From Herbaspirillum sp. GW103 (lineage in GTDB: Bacteria; Pseudomonadota; Gammaproteobacteria; Burkholderiales; Burkholderiaceae_D): a stretch of 64,000 bases of DNA. Numbering within the stretch: position 1 is the first letter of the stretch; the number at the start of each line of letters is the position of its first letter. Where the stretch lies: positions 744,001-808,000 of the forward strand of contig NZ_AJVC01000004.1 of the NCBI RefSeq assembly GCF_000261365.1, in the 5' to 3' direction. The notes beneath the pieces were generated by a model. It saw only the letters and a list, made by a program, of their open reading frames with translations, was not told the DNA's origin and made no database searches. Both the position numbers and the translations under genes were made by a program. This document shows positions 45,242 to 54,439 of the stretch, one piece after another.

Positions 45242-47341
45242 TCAGGCCGCCACCGGCTGCTGCAGTTTTTCCACCTGCACCAGTACGTCATAGAAAGTCG
45301 GCGCATTGCCCATGTCGGTCAGGCGCTGGCTGGTGACTTCGTTGGCGTTCTTGCCATCGGCGGCAAATTTCTTCCACCAGATCGACAGGCCCACCACCAG
45401 TCCCATGCGCGCCTTGTCGGTCACGCGCACGCGTGCCTGCATGCTGCCGCGGTCATTGAAGATGCGGACCGTCTCACCCTGGGCGATGCCGCGTGCGGCG
45501 GCATCCTGCGGGTGCATGTCGAGGTGCGGCTCACCTTCCGTATCGCGCAGGCTCTGCACGTTGACGAAGGAGGAATTGAGGAAATTGCGTGCCGGCGGCG
45601 AGATCATCGCCAGCGGGTATTTCGCGCCCAGCTGCGGATTGCTGGCCACCGATTCATAGGGCGCGATATAGGTCGGCAACGGATCGAGACCTGCGGCCTT
45701 CATCTGCTCGGAATAGAACTCGCACTTGCCCGAGGGCGTGGCAAACCCGCCTTCGGCAAAGGGCGCCACCGGCACCGACAGGCGCTGCCAGCCCTTCTGC
45801 TTCAACTGTTCCCAGTCGTAGCCGACGCTGCGCGGGTCGTCGCGCTTGAAGGCCACGGCGGCCAACTGATCGTCGCTGTCCTTGAAGCAGTCCTCTGCAA
45901 AGCCCATCGCTGCGGCCAGCAGGCGGAAGATCTCGGTATTCGGTTTGGCCTCGCCCAGCGGGGCGATGGCGGCATTGTTGGCCATCATGTAGACGTGGCC
46001 ATACGAGGCATGCACATCGATGTGCTCCAGCTGCGTAGTCGCGGGCAGGAGGATATCGGCATAGTCGGCGGTATCGGTCTGGAAATGTTCCAGCACCACC
46101 GTGAACAGATCCTCACGCGCAAAGCCCTGCGCCACCTTGCCCGACTCCGGGGCCACCGCCACCGGGTTGGAGTTGTAGACGATCACCGCCTCCACCTGGG
46201 GACCGAAGTCGGGCGAAGCCGGCTTCAACAAGTCATCGCCGATGGTGCTCATGTTGATGACGCGGCTGGGCTTGCCATGACGCGCGGCCAGGTCGGGACG
46301 GCTCAGGGCGGCGGCATCCTTGGGGAAGCTGTCCGACACCGACAACTGGATGCCTCCCGAAGCATGACGCCATGCACCGACCAGCGCCGGCAGGCAGGCC
46401 ACATTGCGCGCGGCCATGCCACCGCCGCGTACGCGCTGCAGGCCGTAATTGGCGCGGATGAAGGCGCCCTCCCCGGCCAGCGCGACGCGGCCGTATTCGC
46501 GGGCCAGGTTCTGCACTTCGTCCGCACTGATGCCGCACACTTCAGCGGTACGGGCCGGAGTCCATTCAGCCACGCGCTCCTTGAGCTGGTCGAAGCCCAG
46601 CGTGTAGCGTGCGATGTAATCGTGGTCCAGCAAGTCTTCTGCGATCAGCACGTGCATCAGGCCCAGCGCCAGCGCGGCATCGGTGCCGGGCAAGAGCGCG
46701 ATGTGCTGGTGGCATTTCTCCGCGGTCAGCGAGCGATATGGATCAATGGCGATCAGGCGTGCACCGTTGCGCTTGGCCGCTTGCACACGGGTCCAGAAAT
46801 GCAGGTTGGAGGCAATCGGATTGCCGCCCCAGATGATGATGAGCTTGGCGTGATCGACCTGCTCCAGGTCGGCACCGATGCGCGCGCCGATGGTGTAGCG
46901 ATAGCCTGCGCCACCGGCCGAGGCGCAGATGGTGCGGTCCAGCTGCGAGGCACCGAGACGGTTGAAGAAACGGCCGGCCATCGATTCGCCCTGCACTTGG
47001 CCCATGGTCCCGGCATAGCTGTAGGGCAGGATGGCTTGCGGATCGCGCAGGGCGATCTGGCCCAGGCGCTCTGCGATGGTGGCGATGGCCTCGTCCCAGC
47101 TGATGCGTTCGAACTTGCCCTCGCCCTTCTTGCCCACGCGGCGCATGGGGTGCAGCAGGCGGTCCTGGTGATAGGTGCGCTCGGCATAGCGCGAGACCTT
47201 GGTGCAGAGCACGCCGGCCGTCGGCGGGTGCGCCGGATCGCCGCGCACTTCGGTGGCGACGCCGTCCTTGACGGTCACCAGCAGGGCGCAGGTATCAGGG
47301 CAATCATGGGGACAGGCGGCACGGACGATGGTGGTGGTCAT
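45242..47341 (-). CDS. Molybdopterin-dependent oxidoreductase (DMSO reductase superfamily)
   Basis: 699 residues. The N-terminal [4Fe-4S] ligands are C10, C14, C18 and C46. The bis-MGD domains follow ('GGNPIASNLHFW', 'LLPGTDAALALGLMHVL', 'YNSNPVAVAPE') and a C-terminal dinucleotide-binding domain ends the protein ('GLSIWWKKFAADGKNANEVT'). There is no Tat signal, so it is cytoplasmic. Related single-subunit proteins are annotated as formate-dehydrogenase-like, anaerobic-type or biotin-sulfoxide-like reductases; the substrate is undetermined. No Fe-S or membrane subunit lies nearby. Confidence 0.88.
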   Translation of the reverse strand: MTTTIVRAACPHDCPDTCALLVTVKDGVATEVRGDPAHPPTAGVLCTKVSRYAERTYHQDRLLHPMRRVGKKGEGKFERISWDEAIATIAERLGQIALRDPQAILPYSYAGTMGQVQGESMAGRFFNRLGASQLDRTICASAGGAGYRYTIGARIGADLEQVDHAKLIIIWGGNPIASNLHFWTRVQAAKRNGARLIAIDPYRSLTAEKCHQHIALLPGTDAALALGLMHVLIAEDLLDHDYIARYTLGFDQLKERVAEWTPARTAEVCGISADEVQNLAREYGRVALAGEGAFIRANYGLQRVRGGGMAARNVACLPALVGAWRHASGGIQLSVSDSFPKDAAALSRPDLAARHGKPSRVINMSTIGDDLLKPASPDFGPQVEAVIVYNSNPVAVAPESGKVAQGFAREDLFTVVLEHFQTDTADYADILLPATTQLEHIDVHASYGHVYMMANNAAIAPLGEAKPNTEIFRLLAAAMGFAEDCFKDSDDQLAAVAFKRDDPRSVGYDWEQLKQKGWQRLSVPVAPFAEGGFATPSGKCEFYSEQMKAAGLDPLPTYIAPYESVASNPQLGAKYPLAMISPPARNFLNSSFVNVQSLRDTEGEPHLDMHPQDAAARGIAQGETVRIFNDRGSMQARVRVTDKARMGLVVGLSIWWKKFAADGKNANEVTSQRLTDMGNAPTFYDVLVQVEKLQQPVAA

Positions 47342-47448
47342 GGCAGAGAAGAAAGCGGGGAAAGAAAAAACGGAAGCCCTCGGCGCGCGCGAGGCAAGCA
47401 GCTACTTTATCTTAAAATGGCGCGTCACGACTCTTCCGTAGTGCTGCC

Positions 47449-48258
47449 ATGTCTCCTTCACCGCACTTCTGGCGTCCTCCCGCCCTGCCCTTCTTCGAAG
47501 GCCGTCGCGCCACCGGCAGCCTGTCCTGCTATGCGCCGCATACGCATGACAGTTTTTCCATCGGCGTCGTCGACGGTGGGCACAGCGTCTTCACGCTGGC
47601 CGATCGCAGCGAGCCCATTTTCCCTGGCGACGTGATCCTGGTACAGGCTGGCGATGTGCACAGCTGCAATCCGGCAGACCTGCAGCGCTGGAGCTATCGC
47701 ATGTTCCATCTGGACACCAACTGGCTTGCCGCCCTGCTGGCGCAAACCCCGGCCACATGCGGGTTGCTGGTGCGCATGCCGTCGCAGGTCGTGCGTTCGC
47801 CGGAGGCACTGCAATGGCTGGACCGCATGACGCATGCGCTGGAGCATGGCCACCCGGACCTGCAGAGCGAAGTGATACGTTGCCTGCAGCAAGTGATGCG
47901 CGCGTGCGCCGATGCCTGCGCGCCCGCGCAGCACGGCGATGCGCCCGAAGACGACGGCCTGCAGCGCGCCCATGATTACCTCCTGGCCCATTGCCGCGAC
48001 CGCGTCTCGCTGGCGACCCTGGCGGAACTGGCCGGCACCAGCCGCTACCAGGTGATCCGCCAGTTCCGCCGCCGCTTCGGGCTGACCCCGCATGCCCTGC
48101 AGCTGGACATGAGGATCCGCCAGGCACGCACCCTGCTGCAGCGGGGTGCCAGCACCGTCCATGCCGCGCTCGATACCGGTTTTGCCGACCAGAGCCACTT
48201 CCATCGCGCCTTCAAGTCCCGGGTGGCGGCCACACCGCTGCAATATCGCCGCGCCTAG
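47449..48258 (+). CDS. AraC-family transcriptional regulator
   Basis: 269 residues. An N-terminal cupin effector domain ('YAPHTHDSFSIGVVDGGHSVF', 'PGDVILVQAGDVHSC') and a C-terminal double HTH from about residue 170 ('SLATLAELAGTSRYQVIRQFRRRFGLTPH', and 'VHAALDTGFADQSHFHRAFKS'). This is the layout of AraC regulators linked to LysE-type amino-acid exporters. Its stop overlaps that of the convergent LysE gene (shared CTAG), and it is divergent from the molybdopterin oxidoreductase gene. Confidence 0.92.
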   Translation: MSPSPHFWRPPALPFFEGRRATGSLSCYAPHTHDSFSIGVVDGGHSVFTLADRSEPIFPGDVILVQAGDVHSCNPADLQRWSYRMFHLDTNWLAALLAQTPATCGLLVRMPSQVVRSPEALQWLDRMTHALEHGHPDLQSEVIRCLQQVMRACADACAPAQHGDAPEDDGLQRAHDYLLAHCRDRVSLATLAELAGTSRYQVIRQFRRRFGLTPHALQLDMRIRQARTLLQRGASTVHAALDTGFADQSHFHRAFKSRVAATPLQYRRA

Positions 48259-48881
48259 CTGCGACTGGCGACCAGTGCGGCGGCAGCGAGCATCAACAGC
48301 AGGCCCGCGCCCCGCTCGATGAGCGGCAGCACGCGCGTGAGCGCCCGCATCACGCGCTGCTGTCCGATGAAATACACCAGCGCGGCATCCCAGGCCAGTA
48401 CAGCCCCGAACATCCAGATGCCATAGAAGAGCTTGGTCGACGCACCGGTCTGCGCGGACACGATGACGGTGAACAGGCCGAAGTAAAACACGCCATTCTT
48501 GGGATTGAGTGCGGCCGATAGAAACCCCGTCCCCAATGCGGCCCATGGCGCGACCTTGGCAGTCAACATTGCCGCATCAGGCAAGACCGCCGCGTGCCGT
48601 CCGGCGCGCCAGAAGACCCATCCCAGCCAGGCCAGGTAGAACGCCGCCAGCCACTGCATGGCCGCCAGCAGCAGCGGCGCTCGCTGCAACAGGCTGAAGC
48701 CGCCGATGGCCAGCTCGATATAGAGCCCGTTGGCCAGCGCAATCCCCAGGGCGGCAGCCAGCCCATAGGCCTGCCCATGGCGCAGGCTGCCCCGCAGCAG
48801 CAAGAGGAAATCCGGACCGGGACTGGCCAGCGCCAGCAGGTGCGCACCCGCCAGCAGGAAGAATTCGGAAGAAAGCATCAT
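48255..48881 (-). CDS. LysE/RhtB-family amino-acid exporter
   Basis: 208 residues with six hydrophobic segments. The family motif 'LASPGPDFLLLLRGSLRHGQ' near the N-terminus and 'LNPKNGVFYFGLF' in the middle are diagnostic. RhtB-type proteins export threonine, homoserine or other amino acids across the inner membrane. Convergent with the AraC gene (4-nt overlap of the ends), which is a likely regulator. The first of two adjacent ATGs (48881) is used. Confidence 0.92.
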   Translation of the reverse strand: MMLSSEFFLLAGAHLLALASPGPDFLLLLRGSLRHGQAYGLAAALGIALANGLYIELAIGGFSLLQRAPLLLAAMQWLAAFYLAWLGWVFWRAGRHAAVLPDAAMLTAKVAPWAALGTGFLSAALNPKNGVFYFGLFTVIVSAQTGASTKLFYGIWMFGAVLAWDAALVYFIGQQRVMRALTRVLPLIERGAGLLLMLAAAALVASRS

Positions 48882-49036
48882 GTGTCCTGGCGCCTGCCCG
48901 GCGCCCCCTGATAAAAATGTGCATGCTAGGCAGGCTCGCGGCCGTTGTATTGAACGAAATTGCACAGGCGCTCTTGCGCCGCCAAGGCGCGGTAAGATAG
49001 GCACACTTGTTACCAACGCCATTGCACCAGACTCCC

Positions 49037-50230
49037 ATGAAACTCATCGACCCCATCGTCCAGTTCCACGCCGAACTGCAGAAGATCCGCCGCGACATCC
49101 ACGCCCATCCCGAGCTGTGCTACGAAGAAGTGCGCACCGCCGACGTGGTGGCGCAAAAGCTGACCGAGTGGGGGATTCCAGTCGTACGCGGGCTCGGTGT
49201 CACGGGCGTGGTCGGCATCATCAAGGCGGGCGACAGCCCGCGCGCCATTGGCCTGCGGGCCGACATGGATGCGTTGCCCATGGCCGAAATCAATACCTTC
49301 GACCATGCCTCGCGCCATCCCGGCAAGATGCACGCCTGCGGGCATGACGGGCATACCGCCATGCTGCTGGGCGCTGCCCGTTACCTGGCGCAGCACCGCA
49401 ATTTCGATGGCACCGTCTACGTGATCTTCCAGCCGGCTGAAGAAGGCGGACGCGGCGCCGAGCGCATGATCCAGGATGGCCTGTTTGAAAAGTACCCGAT
49501 GGATGCCGTCTTCGGCATGCACAACTGGCCGGGTATCCCGGCCGGGCATTTCGGTGTGACGCCCGGTGCGCAGATGGCTTCCAGCAACGAATTCCATGTC
49601 ACCGTCCGGGGCAAGGGATCGCATGCGGCTCAACCGCACAAGGCGGTCGATCCGGTGATGACGGCGGTTCACATCGCCCAGGCCTGGCAGAGCATCGTGG
49701 CACGCAACGTCAATCCGAACGATCCCGCCGTGGTATCGATCACCCAGATCCATACCGGCAGCGCCACCAACGTCATTCCGGATGAGGCCATGATGGTCGG
49801 CACCGTGCGTACCTTCAGCCTGCCGGTGCTGGACCTGATCGAGCGCCGCATGCAGGAAATCGCCGAGCACACAGCCGCCGCCTTCGATGCCACGGTCGAG
49901 TTCCGCTTCAACCGCAACTATCCGCCGTTGATCAACCATCCCAAGGAGACCGCCTTCGCCGTCGAGGTACTGACCGAACAGTTCGGCGCCGAGCATGTGG
50001 ATGCGCAGACCGAGCCGACCATGGGTGCCGAGGATTTCGCCTTCATGTTGCAGCACAAGCCGGGCTGCTACGTCTTTTTGGGCAATGGCGATGGCGGTCA
50101 TCGCGATCAGGGCCATGGACTGGGTCCGTGCAACCTGCACAACCCCAGCTACGATTTCAACGACGACCTGTTGCCCATCGGCGCCACCTACTGGGTGCGA
50201 CTGGCCGAGAAATTCCTGCAGGCGAAGTAA
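49037..50230 (+). CDS. M20-family amidohydrolase (hippurate hydrolase / N-acyl-amino-acid hydrolase type)
   Basis: 397 residues. Metal ligands are visible as C101-G-H103-D in 'MHACGHDGHTAM', E135-E136 in 'QPAEEGGRGAE', 'GMHNWPG', and the terminal 'GAEDFAFM'. These cytoplasmic peptidases cleave N-acyl amino acids such as hippurate or indole-acetyl conjugates. The start at 49037 gives 'MKLIDPIVQFHAELQKIRRDIH', a typical N-terminus. Confidence 0.93.
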   Translation: MKLIDPIVQFHAELQKIRRDIHAHPELCYEEVRTADVVAQKLTEWGIPVVRGLGVTGVVGIIKAGDSPRAIGLRADMDALPMAEINTFDHASRHPGKMHACGHDGHTAMLLGAARYLAQHRNFDGTVYVIFQPAEEGGRGAERMIQDGLFEKYPMDAVFGMHNWPGIPAGHFGVTPGAQMASSNEFHVTVRGKGSHAAQPHKAVDPVMTAVHIAQAWQSIVARNVNPNDPAVVSITQIHTGSATNVIPDEAMMVGTVRTFSLPVLDLIERRMQEIAEHTAAAFDATVEFRFNRNYPPLINHPKETAFAVEVLTEQFGAEHVDAQTEPTMGAEDFAFMLQHKPGCYVFLGNGDGGHRDQGHGLGPCNLHNPSYDFNDDLLPIGATYWVRLAEKFLQAK

Positions 50231-50360
50231 GCGCGGCAGCGCCGCGCAGGGCATTGGCGAGCGGGCCCATTTCAGGCATGATCGCCAAAGCCCGCCGCCC
50301 GGAGAACTCTGTACGCAGCGACGGCGCTGCAAGAACGTATAACGACAACAGGGAGAAACC

Positions 50361-50711
50361 TTGCACACGCTCGCCACCATTCTGGTTCTGCTGGTCGCTC
50401 TGGAACATGTCTGGATCCTGATTCTGGAAATGTTCCTGTGGACCAAACCGCTGGGCCTGAAGACGTTCCGCCAGTCGCGCCAGGCCGCCGAAGCCACTCG
50501 CGTACTGGCCGCCAACCAGGGCCTCTATAACGGTTTCCTGGCCGCCGGGCTGTTCTGGAGCCTGGCCACGGGCGATCATGCCGTGCAGGTATTCTTCGTG
50601 AGCTGCGTGCTGGTGGCCGGCATCTATGGCGGCCTCACCGCCAAGCGCAGCATTCTTTACATCCAGGGCCTGCCCGCCTTGCTGGCGTTGCTGGCCTTGC
50701 TGGCCAGTTGA
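50361..50711 (+). CDS. DUF1304 family small membrane protein
   Basis: 116 residues with four hydrophobic segments. Conserved family features are 'ALEHVWILILEMFLW' near the N-terminus and 'NQGLYNGFLAAGL' in the second helix. The start is TTG at 50361 with GGGAG seven nt upstream. Function is unknown. Confidence 0.88.
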   Translation: MHTLATILVLLVALEHVWILILEMFLWTKPLGLKTFRQSRQAAEATRVLAANQGLYNGFLAAGLFWSLATGDHAVQVFFVSCVLVAGIYGGLTAKRSILYIQGLPALLALLALLAS

Positions 50712-50726
50712 ACCGGCCCGACGACC

Positions 50727-51245
50727 ATGACCCGCGCCCTCTTGCTGGCCTTGCTGCTCCTGCTGGCGCGCTCCGGCCTGGCGCAGGATACCGAGCCTGA
50801 GTGGTGGAGTTACCAGTCCCAGCGCGGGGAGAGTCTGAGCCTGGTCAAACTGGACATGAGCTTGCGGCGCAGCTTCCCGTTGTCCGGTTTTCCGTACGTG
50901 GTGGTGACCCGGGTGAGTTACGTTCCCGCCACGCCCGACGGCTTGCCGGCGCTGCCCGAGCAGGATCGGCTGGAAGCCCTGTCCGACCAGCTGGCTGCCG
51001 CCATCGCCAAGAAGACCCGCAGCCTCTACGTGGGTACGGCGTTCAGCCAGGGATTGCAGCAATCCTGGTTCTACGTGACCGATCCCAATGGCCTGGAGCC
51101 CGTGGTCGCTGGCGTGCACGCCCAACTGTGCCAAGGCTGCAAGACCAGCACCGCGATCCTGGCCGATCCGACCTGGGCGCTCTACCGCGATCAATTGCTG
51201 CCCGACTGGGAAACCCGGCAGCGCTACGGATTACGCAGTTACTAG
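50727..51245 (+). CDS. Exported protein with DUF695-like domain
   Basis: 172 residues. A signal peptide (hydrophobic Leu-rich stretch ending 'SGLAQ') precedes a compact alpha/beta domain starting 'WWSYQSQRGESLSLVKLDMSL', which resembles DUF695 proteins. Function unknown. It follows the DUF1304 gene by 15 nt and is likely cotranscribed. Its TAG stop is the first base triplet of the long inverted repeat at 51243-51297. Confidence 0.75.
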   Translation: MTRALLLALLLLLARSGLAQDTEPEWWSYQSQRGESLSLVKLDMSLRRSFPLSGFPYVVVTRVSYVPATPDGLPALPEQDRLEALSDQLAAAIAKKTRSLYVGTAFSQGLQQSWFYVTDPNGLEPVVAGVHAQLCQGCKTSTAILADPTWALYRDQLLPDWETRQRYGLRSY

Positions 51246-51297
51246 GGCCTGTTCACATTAAATCTGCGAGATGCAGATTTAATGTGAACAGGCCCTA
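51243..51297. repeat. Perfect 25-bp-arm inverted repeat
   Basis: Left arm 51243-51267 begins TAGGGCCTGTTCACATTAA; the right arm 51273-51297 is its exact reverse complement; loop GAGAT. There is no T-run at either end, so it is not a normal intrinsic terminator, although the RNA hairpin would be very stable. It begins exactly on the stop codon of the preceding gene. The form fits a REP- or MITE-like intergenic element or a pair of transposon ends brought together. Confidence 0.85.
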
Positions 51298-51461
51298 ACA
51301 TTCAGCCCCGGGGCGAACAGGTAAAGTTTACGGGACGAACTGCCGATAACAAGTTTCCTGACAGCATCATCATTGACATTGCGTCATCACAACCAGCCCG
51401 GTATGCCGCCAGTCGCGGCGGCCGGAACCACAACGTCGGACCGGGTCCGAGGGGAAGCCGC

Positions 51462-52181
51462 ATGAAACAGATCAAACTCATCCTCAAGGACGAGATCTAC
51501 GACTCGCTGGAGCGGGACTATCACAACTTCGTGCGGCTCTCGACCAAGATCGACTCGGGCTTCGTCAAACCCTCCTTCGACAGCTACCTGCTGGCCAAGC
51601 TCTCCGAGAACACCAATTTCCTCACCGAAGAAGCGGTACAGCACCTGATGCTCTCGGGCCAGTATGCGTGGGCGCGACGGGCGATGGACAAGGAATTCCC
51701 TGACGTGGTGCAGATCCTCATCGAGCAGGCCGCCAACTACGGTTTCTGGATCGCGGTGCGCCATGACTGGGGTACCGAAGAACTGGTCAATGCCTCGCGG
51801 GCCTGGGCCAGCGCCATCATCAAGCAGGCCAAGGGAGATGAAACCCAGATCGACGTGCTGGCCGCGCAAATCAAGGCCTCTGCCACCAATATCGCCGTCG
51901 TGCAGGAGCGTCTGAAGACGCCTGCCTCGCAACTGGCCCATGCGATGGTGCAGGAACTGCGCGAGACCCACATTGCCATCGAACATGCCTCCGGCATGGT
52001 GGCGCGCGAAAAGCTGGGGGCCATGCGTACCCTGCTCAAACTCGGGCGCGCCTACGGCAACGTCTCGGAAAAGGCCGAACAGGACATGATGGACAAGCTC
52101 AAGCGCGAAAAACCCTGGCTCTTCGACACCGGTCCCAAGGGTTTCTGGGGCCACGTCGCTGCCTGGTGGCGCGGGGTCTGA
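51462..52181 (+). CDS. Uncharacterised soluble protein
   Basis: 239 residues, not recognised. It has good codon usage, an ATG at 51462 after GGGGAAGC, and a balanced, mostly helical sequence. The N-terminal part 'MKQIKLILKDEIYDSLERDYHNFVRL' resembles the start of small DNA-binding or antitoxin-like proteins only superficially. The middle ('QIDVLAAQIKASATNIAVVQERL') is amphipathic helix. No signal peptide or membrane segment. It sits alone between the palindrome and the convergent DUF3047 gene. Confidence 0.75.
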   Translation: MKQIKLILKDEIYDSLERDYHNFVRLSTKIDSGFVKPSFDSYLLAKLSENTNFLTEEAVQHLMLSGQYAWARRAMDKEFPDVVQILIEQAANYGFWIAVRHDWGTEELVNASRAWASAIIKQAKGDETQIDVLAAQIKASATNIAVVQERLKTPASQLAHAMVQELRETHIAIEHASGMVAREKLGAMRTLLKLGRAYGNVSEKAEQDMMDKLKREKPWLFDTGPKGFWGHVAAWWRGV

Positions 52182-52199
52182 ACCCGCAGTCCGGTTTCT

Positions 52200-53057
52200 T
52201 CAGGGAGCCTGCACGGGCTCGGCCTGGCGCATGAGGCGGATGTCGCCATACCAGGCTTGCATCTTCTGGACGGTGTTGTCGGTATCGGTGAGCACCCCCA
52301 CACCGATCAGGCGGCCGGGCTTTTCACCGAAGGCGCGCTCATAGTCCTCGGCCACGTTGCGTTGGTAATTGCGCCACTGCCCCACATGTTGCGCACCGCT
52401 TTCGGCCACCAGCATCTGGATGCGGCCAGTGCGCCCGTTGGCGATGACAGTGCCCACGGGCGCCTTGGGATCCCATACGTACATCAGCGTGGCATAGGGT
52501 AAATCATGGCCGGTAAGCAACTTGGCCGTATCGAAGAGGATGGTATCCATCAGCGAAAGCTTGTCGTGGTCGCCATCGAAGGCCAGCACGATGCGTACGG
52601 GAGAGTCATCGGTTTCCCGGTGCGCGAGGTCGGCGCCGGGAATCATACCGGCCGCCTTCCAGCTCCAGATCAACCAGGGTTTCTTGTTGATGTCGATGTC
52701 GACCGGATGACGCAGTCCGGAAGAAGCGCGGTCAGCAACGGCATGCAGCACGCTGCGGCCATTGTCCTGTACCAGGCCGTATTGGGTCGGAATCTTCTTG
52801 CGGGTAAAGACCAGGGGCTCCCAGCCAGCCGGCAGGCCTTCGGGCGGGTTGGCCGAGAACAGCGCCAGGGCCTGATCCAGCCGGGCCTGCCTGGCGACGT
52901 CGTTGGGCGGTTGCGGCTTCTGAGCGGCACAACCGGCCAGCAGGATGGCACCGGTCACGCAGAGCGGGACCAGCATGGTGTGCGTGAACGAGACTGGAAA
53001 GGACACAGGACCGAGAGCAGCAAGGCGCGTGCGCACGCGCGTGAGACGCAAATTCAT
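52200..53057 (-). CDS. DUF3047 family lipoprotein
   Basis: 285 residues. The lipobox 'LLAGC' ends a hydrophobic segment. The mature part matches DUF3047 ('RSVLHAVADRASSGL', 'WSWKAAGMIPGADL', 'YVWDPKAPVGTVI', 'DTDNTVQKMQAWYGDIRL'), a family predicted to be envelope-located with unknown function. The start is ambiguous: ATG 53057 gives an unusually long n-region of about 27 residues before the hydrophobic stretch, while ATG 52976 gives a 16-residue signal without a positive charge. I list the longer form. Confidence 0.82.
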   Translation of the reverse strand: MNLRLTRVRTRLAALGPVSFPVSFTHTMLVPLCVTGAILLAGCAAQKPQPPNDVARQARLDQALALFSANPPEGLPAGWEPLVFTRKKIPTQYGLVQDNGRSVLHAVADRASSGLRHPVDIDINKKPWLIWSWKAAGMIPGADLAHRETDDSPVRIVLAFDGDHDKLSLMDTILFDTAKLLTGHDLPYATLMYVWDPKAPVGTVIANGRTGRIQMLVAESGAQHVGQWRNYQRNVAEDYERAFGEKPGRLIGVGVLTDTDNTVQKMQAWYGDIRLMRQAEPVQAP

Positions 53058-53204
53058 GAAGGCCAACCGGAGAAATCGGAATCTGAGGGAAAGTCTGCGG
53101 CCACCCCGACCGCAGACGAACACTAACAGGAAAATCACGCGAGACGATATCGGGAAAACCCTTGGCAAGTAAAAAAACATCAGCAATGCAGCGCGACAGC
53201 CTGC

Positions 53205-54197
53205 TCAGTTTTGCTGCCGCAGGATCTGGATGAACATCTTGGCCAGCGACGATAGCGTGCTGTTCTTGCGCGTAACGATGCCGTAATGCTCGATGCGCGT
53301 CTTCAGGTTCACCGGCAGGATGCCCAGCATCTGGCGCGCAGCGAAGAAGTGGGCGATGTCCAGCGGCATCACCGCCACCATGTTCGATTGCGCCAGCAGG
53401 GTGATGGTGACGAAGGGCGAGGCCGTCTCGATCACGTTGCCGGGCACCTTGAGTCCCTCCAGCTTGAATTCATGCTCGATCCAGATGCGCATCGGCATGT
53501 TGCTGGAATACAGAATCCAGGAAGCCCCGGCCAGCTCCTGCAGGCGCACCTTCTGCGCCGTGGCCAGCGGATGGTCGATACCGCTGACGATGCACATGGG
53601 CTCGCCGCGCAGCATTTCGTAGTGATACAGATTGGGCTGCGAGCTGACCGAAGAACGCCCGATCATCAGGTCAATACGCCCCTGATCCAGCAGCAGCAGC
53701 TGACGCGCGCTGGTATCTTCGCTGATCTCGATGGAGACATCCGGCTGGATCTCGCGCAGGCGTGACAGCGCGCGCGTGACAAAGGGGGCCGCGCCCATGA
53801 TGGTACCGATGGACAGGCGCCCGCCGCGGCCGCTGATCATGTTCTGCAATTCCTCGCGCAGGTTGGCCACGTCGCTCTGGATCAGGCGCGCATAGCGGAT
53901 CACGCAACGCCCAAGCTCGGTGGCCTCGATGCCGCGCGGGGAGCGGTCGAACAAGGTCACGCCCAACGCATCCTCCATTTCATGCAAGGCCTTGGTAGCG
54001 GCCGGCTGGGTCATGTGCATGACCTCGGCCGCCTTGTGCAGCGAGCCCTGCTCGTCGAGCGCCGTCAGCAATGCGACCTGGCGGAAGCGCAGGCGGCTGA
54101 CGATGGAGCCGACCGAAGGCAGTGCATCGCCCGCGACGCCCGCAGGGCCGTCCTCTTCCAGTCGGTTATCACCCGATGAATTAAGCTCATTAGACAT
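53205..54197 (-). CDS. LysR-family regulator (GbpR-like) of the sugar-acid locus
   Basis: 330 residues. After a 30-residue hydrophilic leader comes the HTH ('GSLHKAAEVMHMTQPAATKALHEME', about 51-75) and then the effector domain ('LSIGTIMGAAPFVTRALSRLRE', 'CIVSGIDHPLA'). The HTH sequence is close to LysR proteins linked to sugar and sugar-acid operons, such as GbpR. It is divergent from the AraD1-like gene across 242 nt, the classic layout for a LysR controlling the adjacent operon. Confidence 0.9.
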   Translation of the reverse strand: MSNELNSSGDNRLEEDGPAGVAGDALPSVGSIVSRLRFRQVALLTALDEQGSLHKAAEVMHMTQPAATKALHEMEDALGVTLFDRSPRGIEATELGRCVIRYARLIQSDVANLREELQNMISGRGGRLSIGTIMGAAPFVTRALSRLREIQPDVSIEISEDTSARQLLLLDQGRIDLMIGRSSVSSQPNLYHYEMLRGEPMCIVSGIDHPLATAQKVRLQELAGASWILYSSNMPMRIWIEHEFKLEGLKVPGNVIETASPFVTITLLAQSNMVAVMPLDIAHFFAARQMLGILPVNLKTRIEHYGIVTRKNSTLSSLAKMFIQILRQQN

Positions 54198-54439
54198 CCT
54201 CTTGCCAGCCTCTTATAGTCGTCCCGGAAAAACCACAATGCTAGCGCATCTGCCTCCTGCCCACGGCGATGCGTGAAAAAAGCTCAGGAGACGACGGGCA
54301 GATTGATCCACAGGTGGCTTGGCCTGACGGCAGTGTCCTGCCGCTTGCCAATCGCGGCCCCTGTTCTGCACTGCGCGCCTCCTGGCTCTGACCGCCCCTG
54401 ACCGGCGGCCTGTGGATGAAGACAGTACAAGGAGACCCG

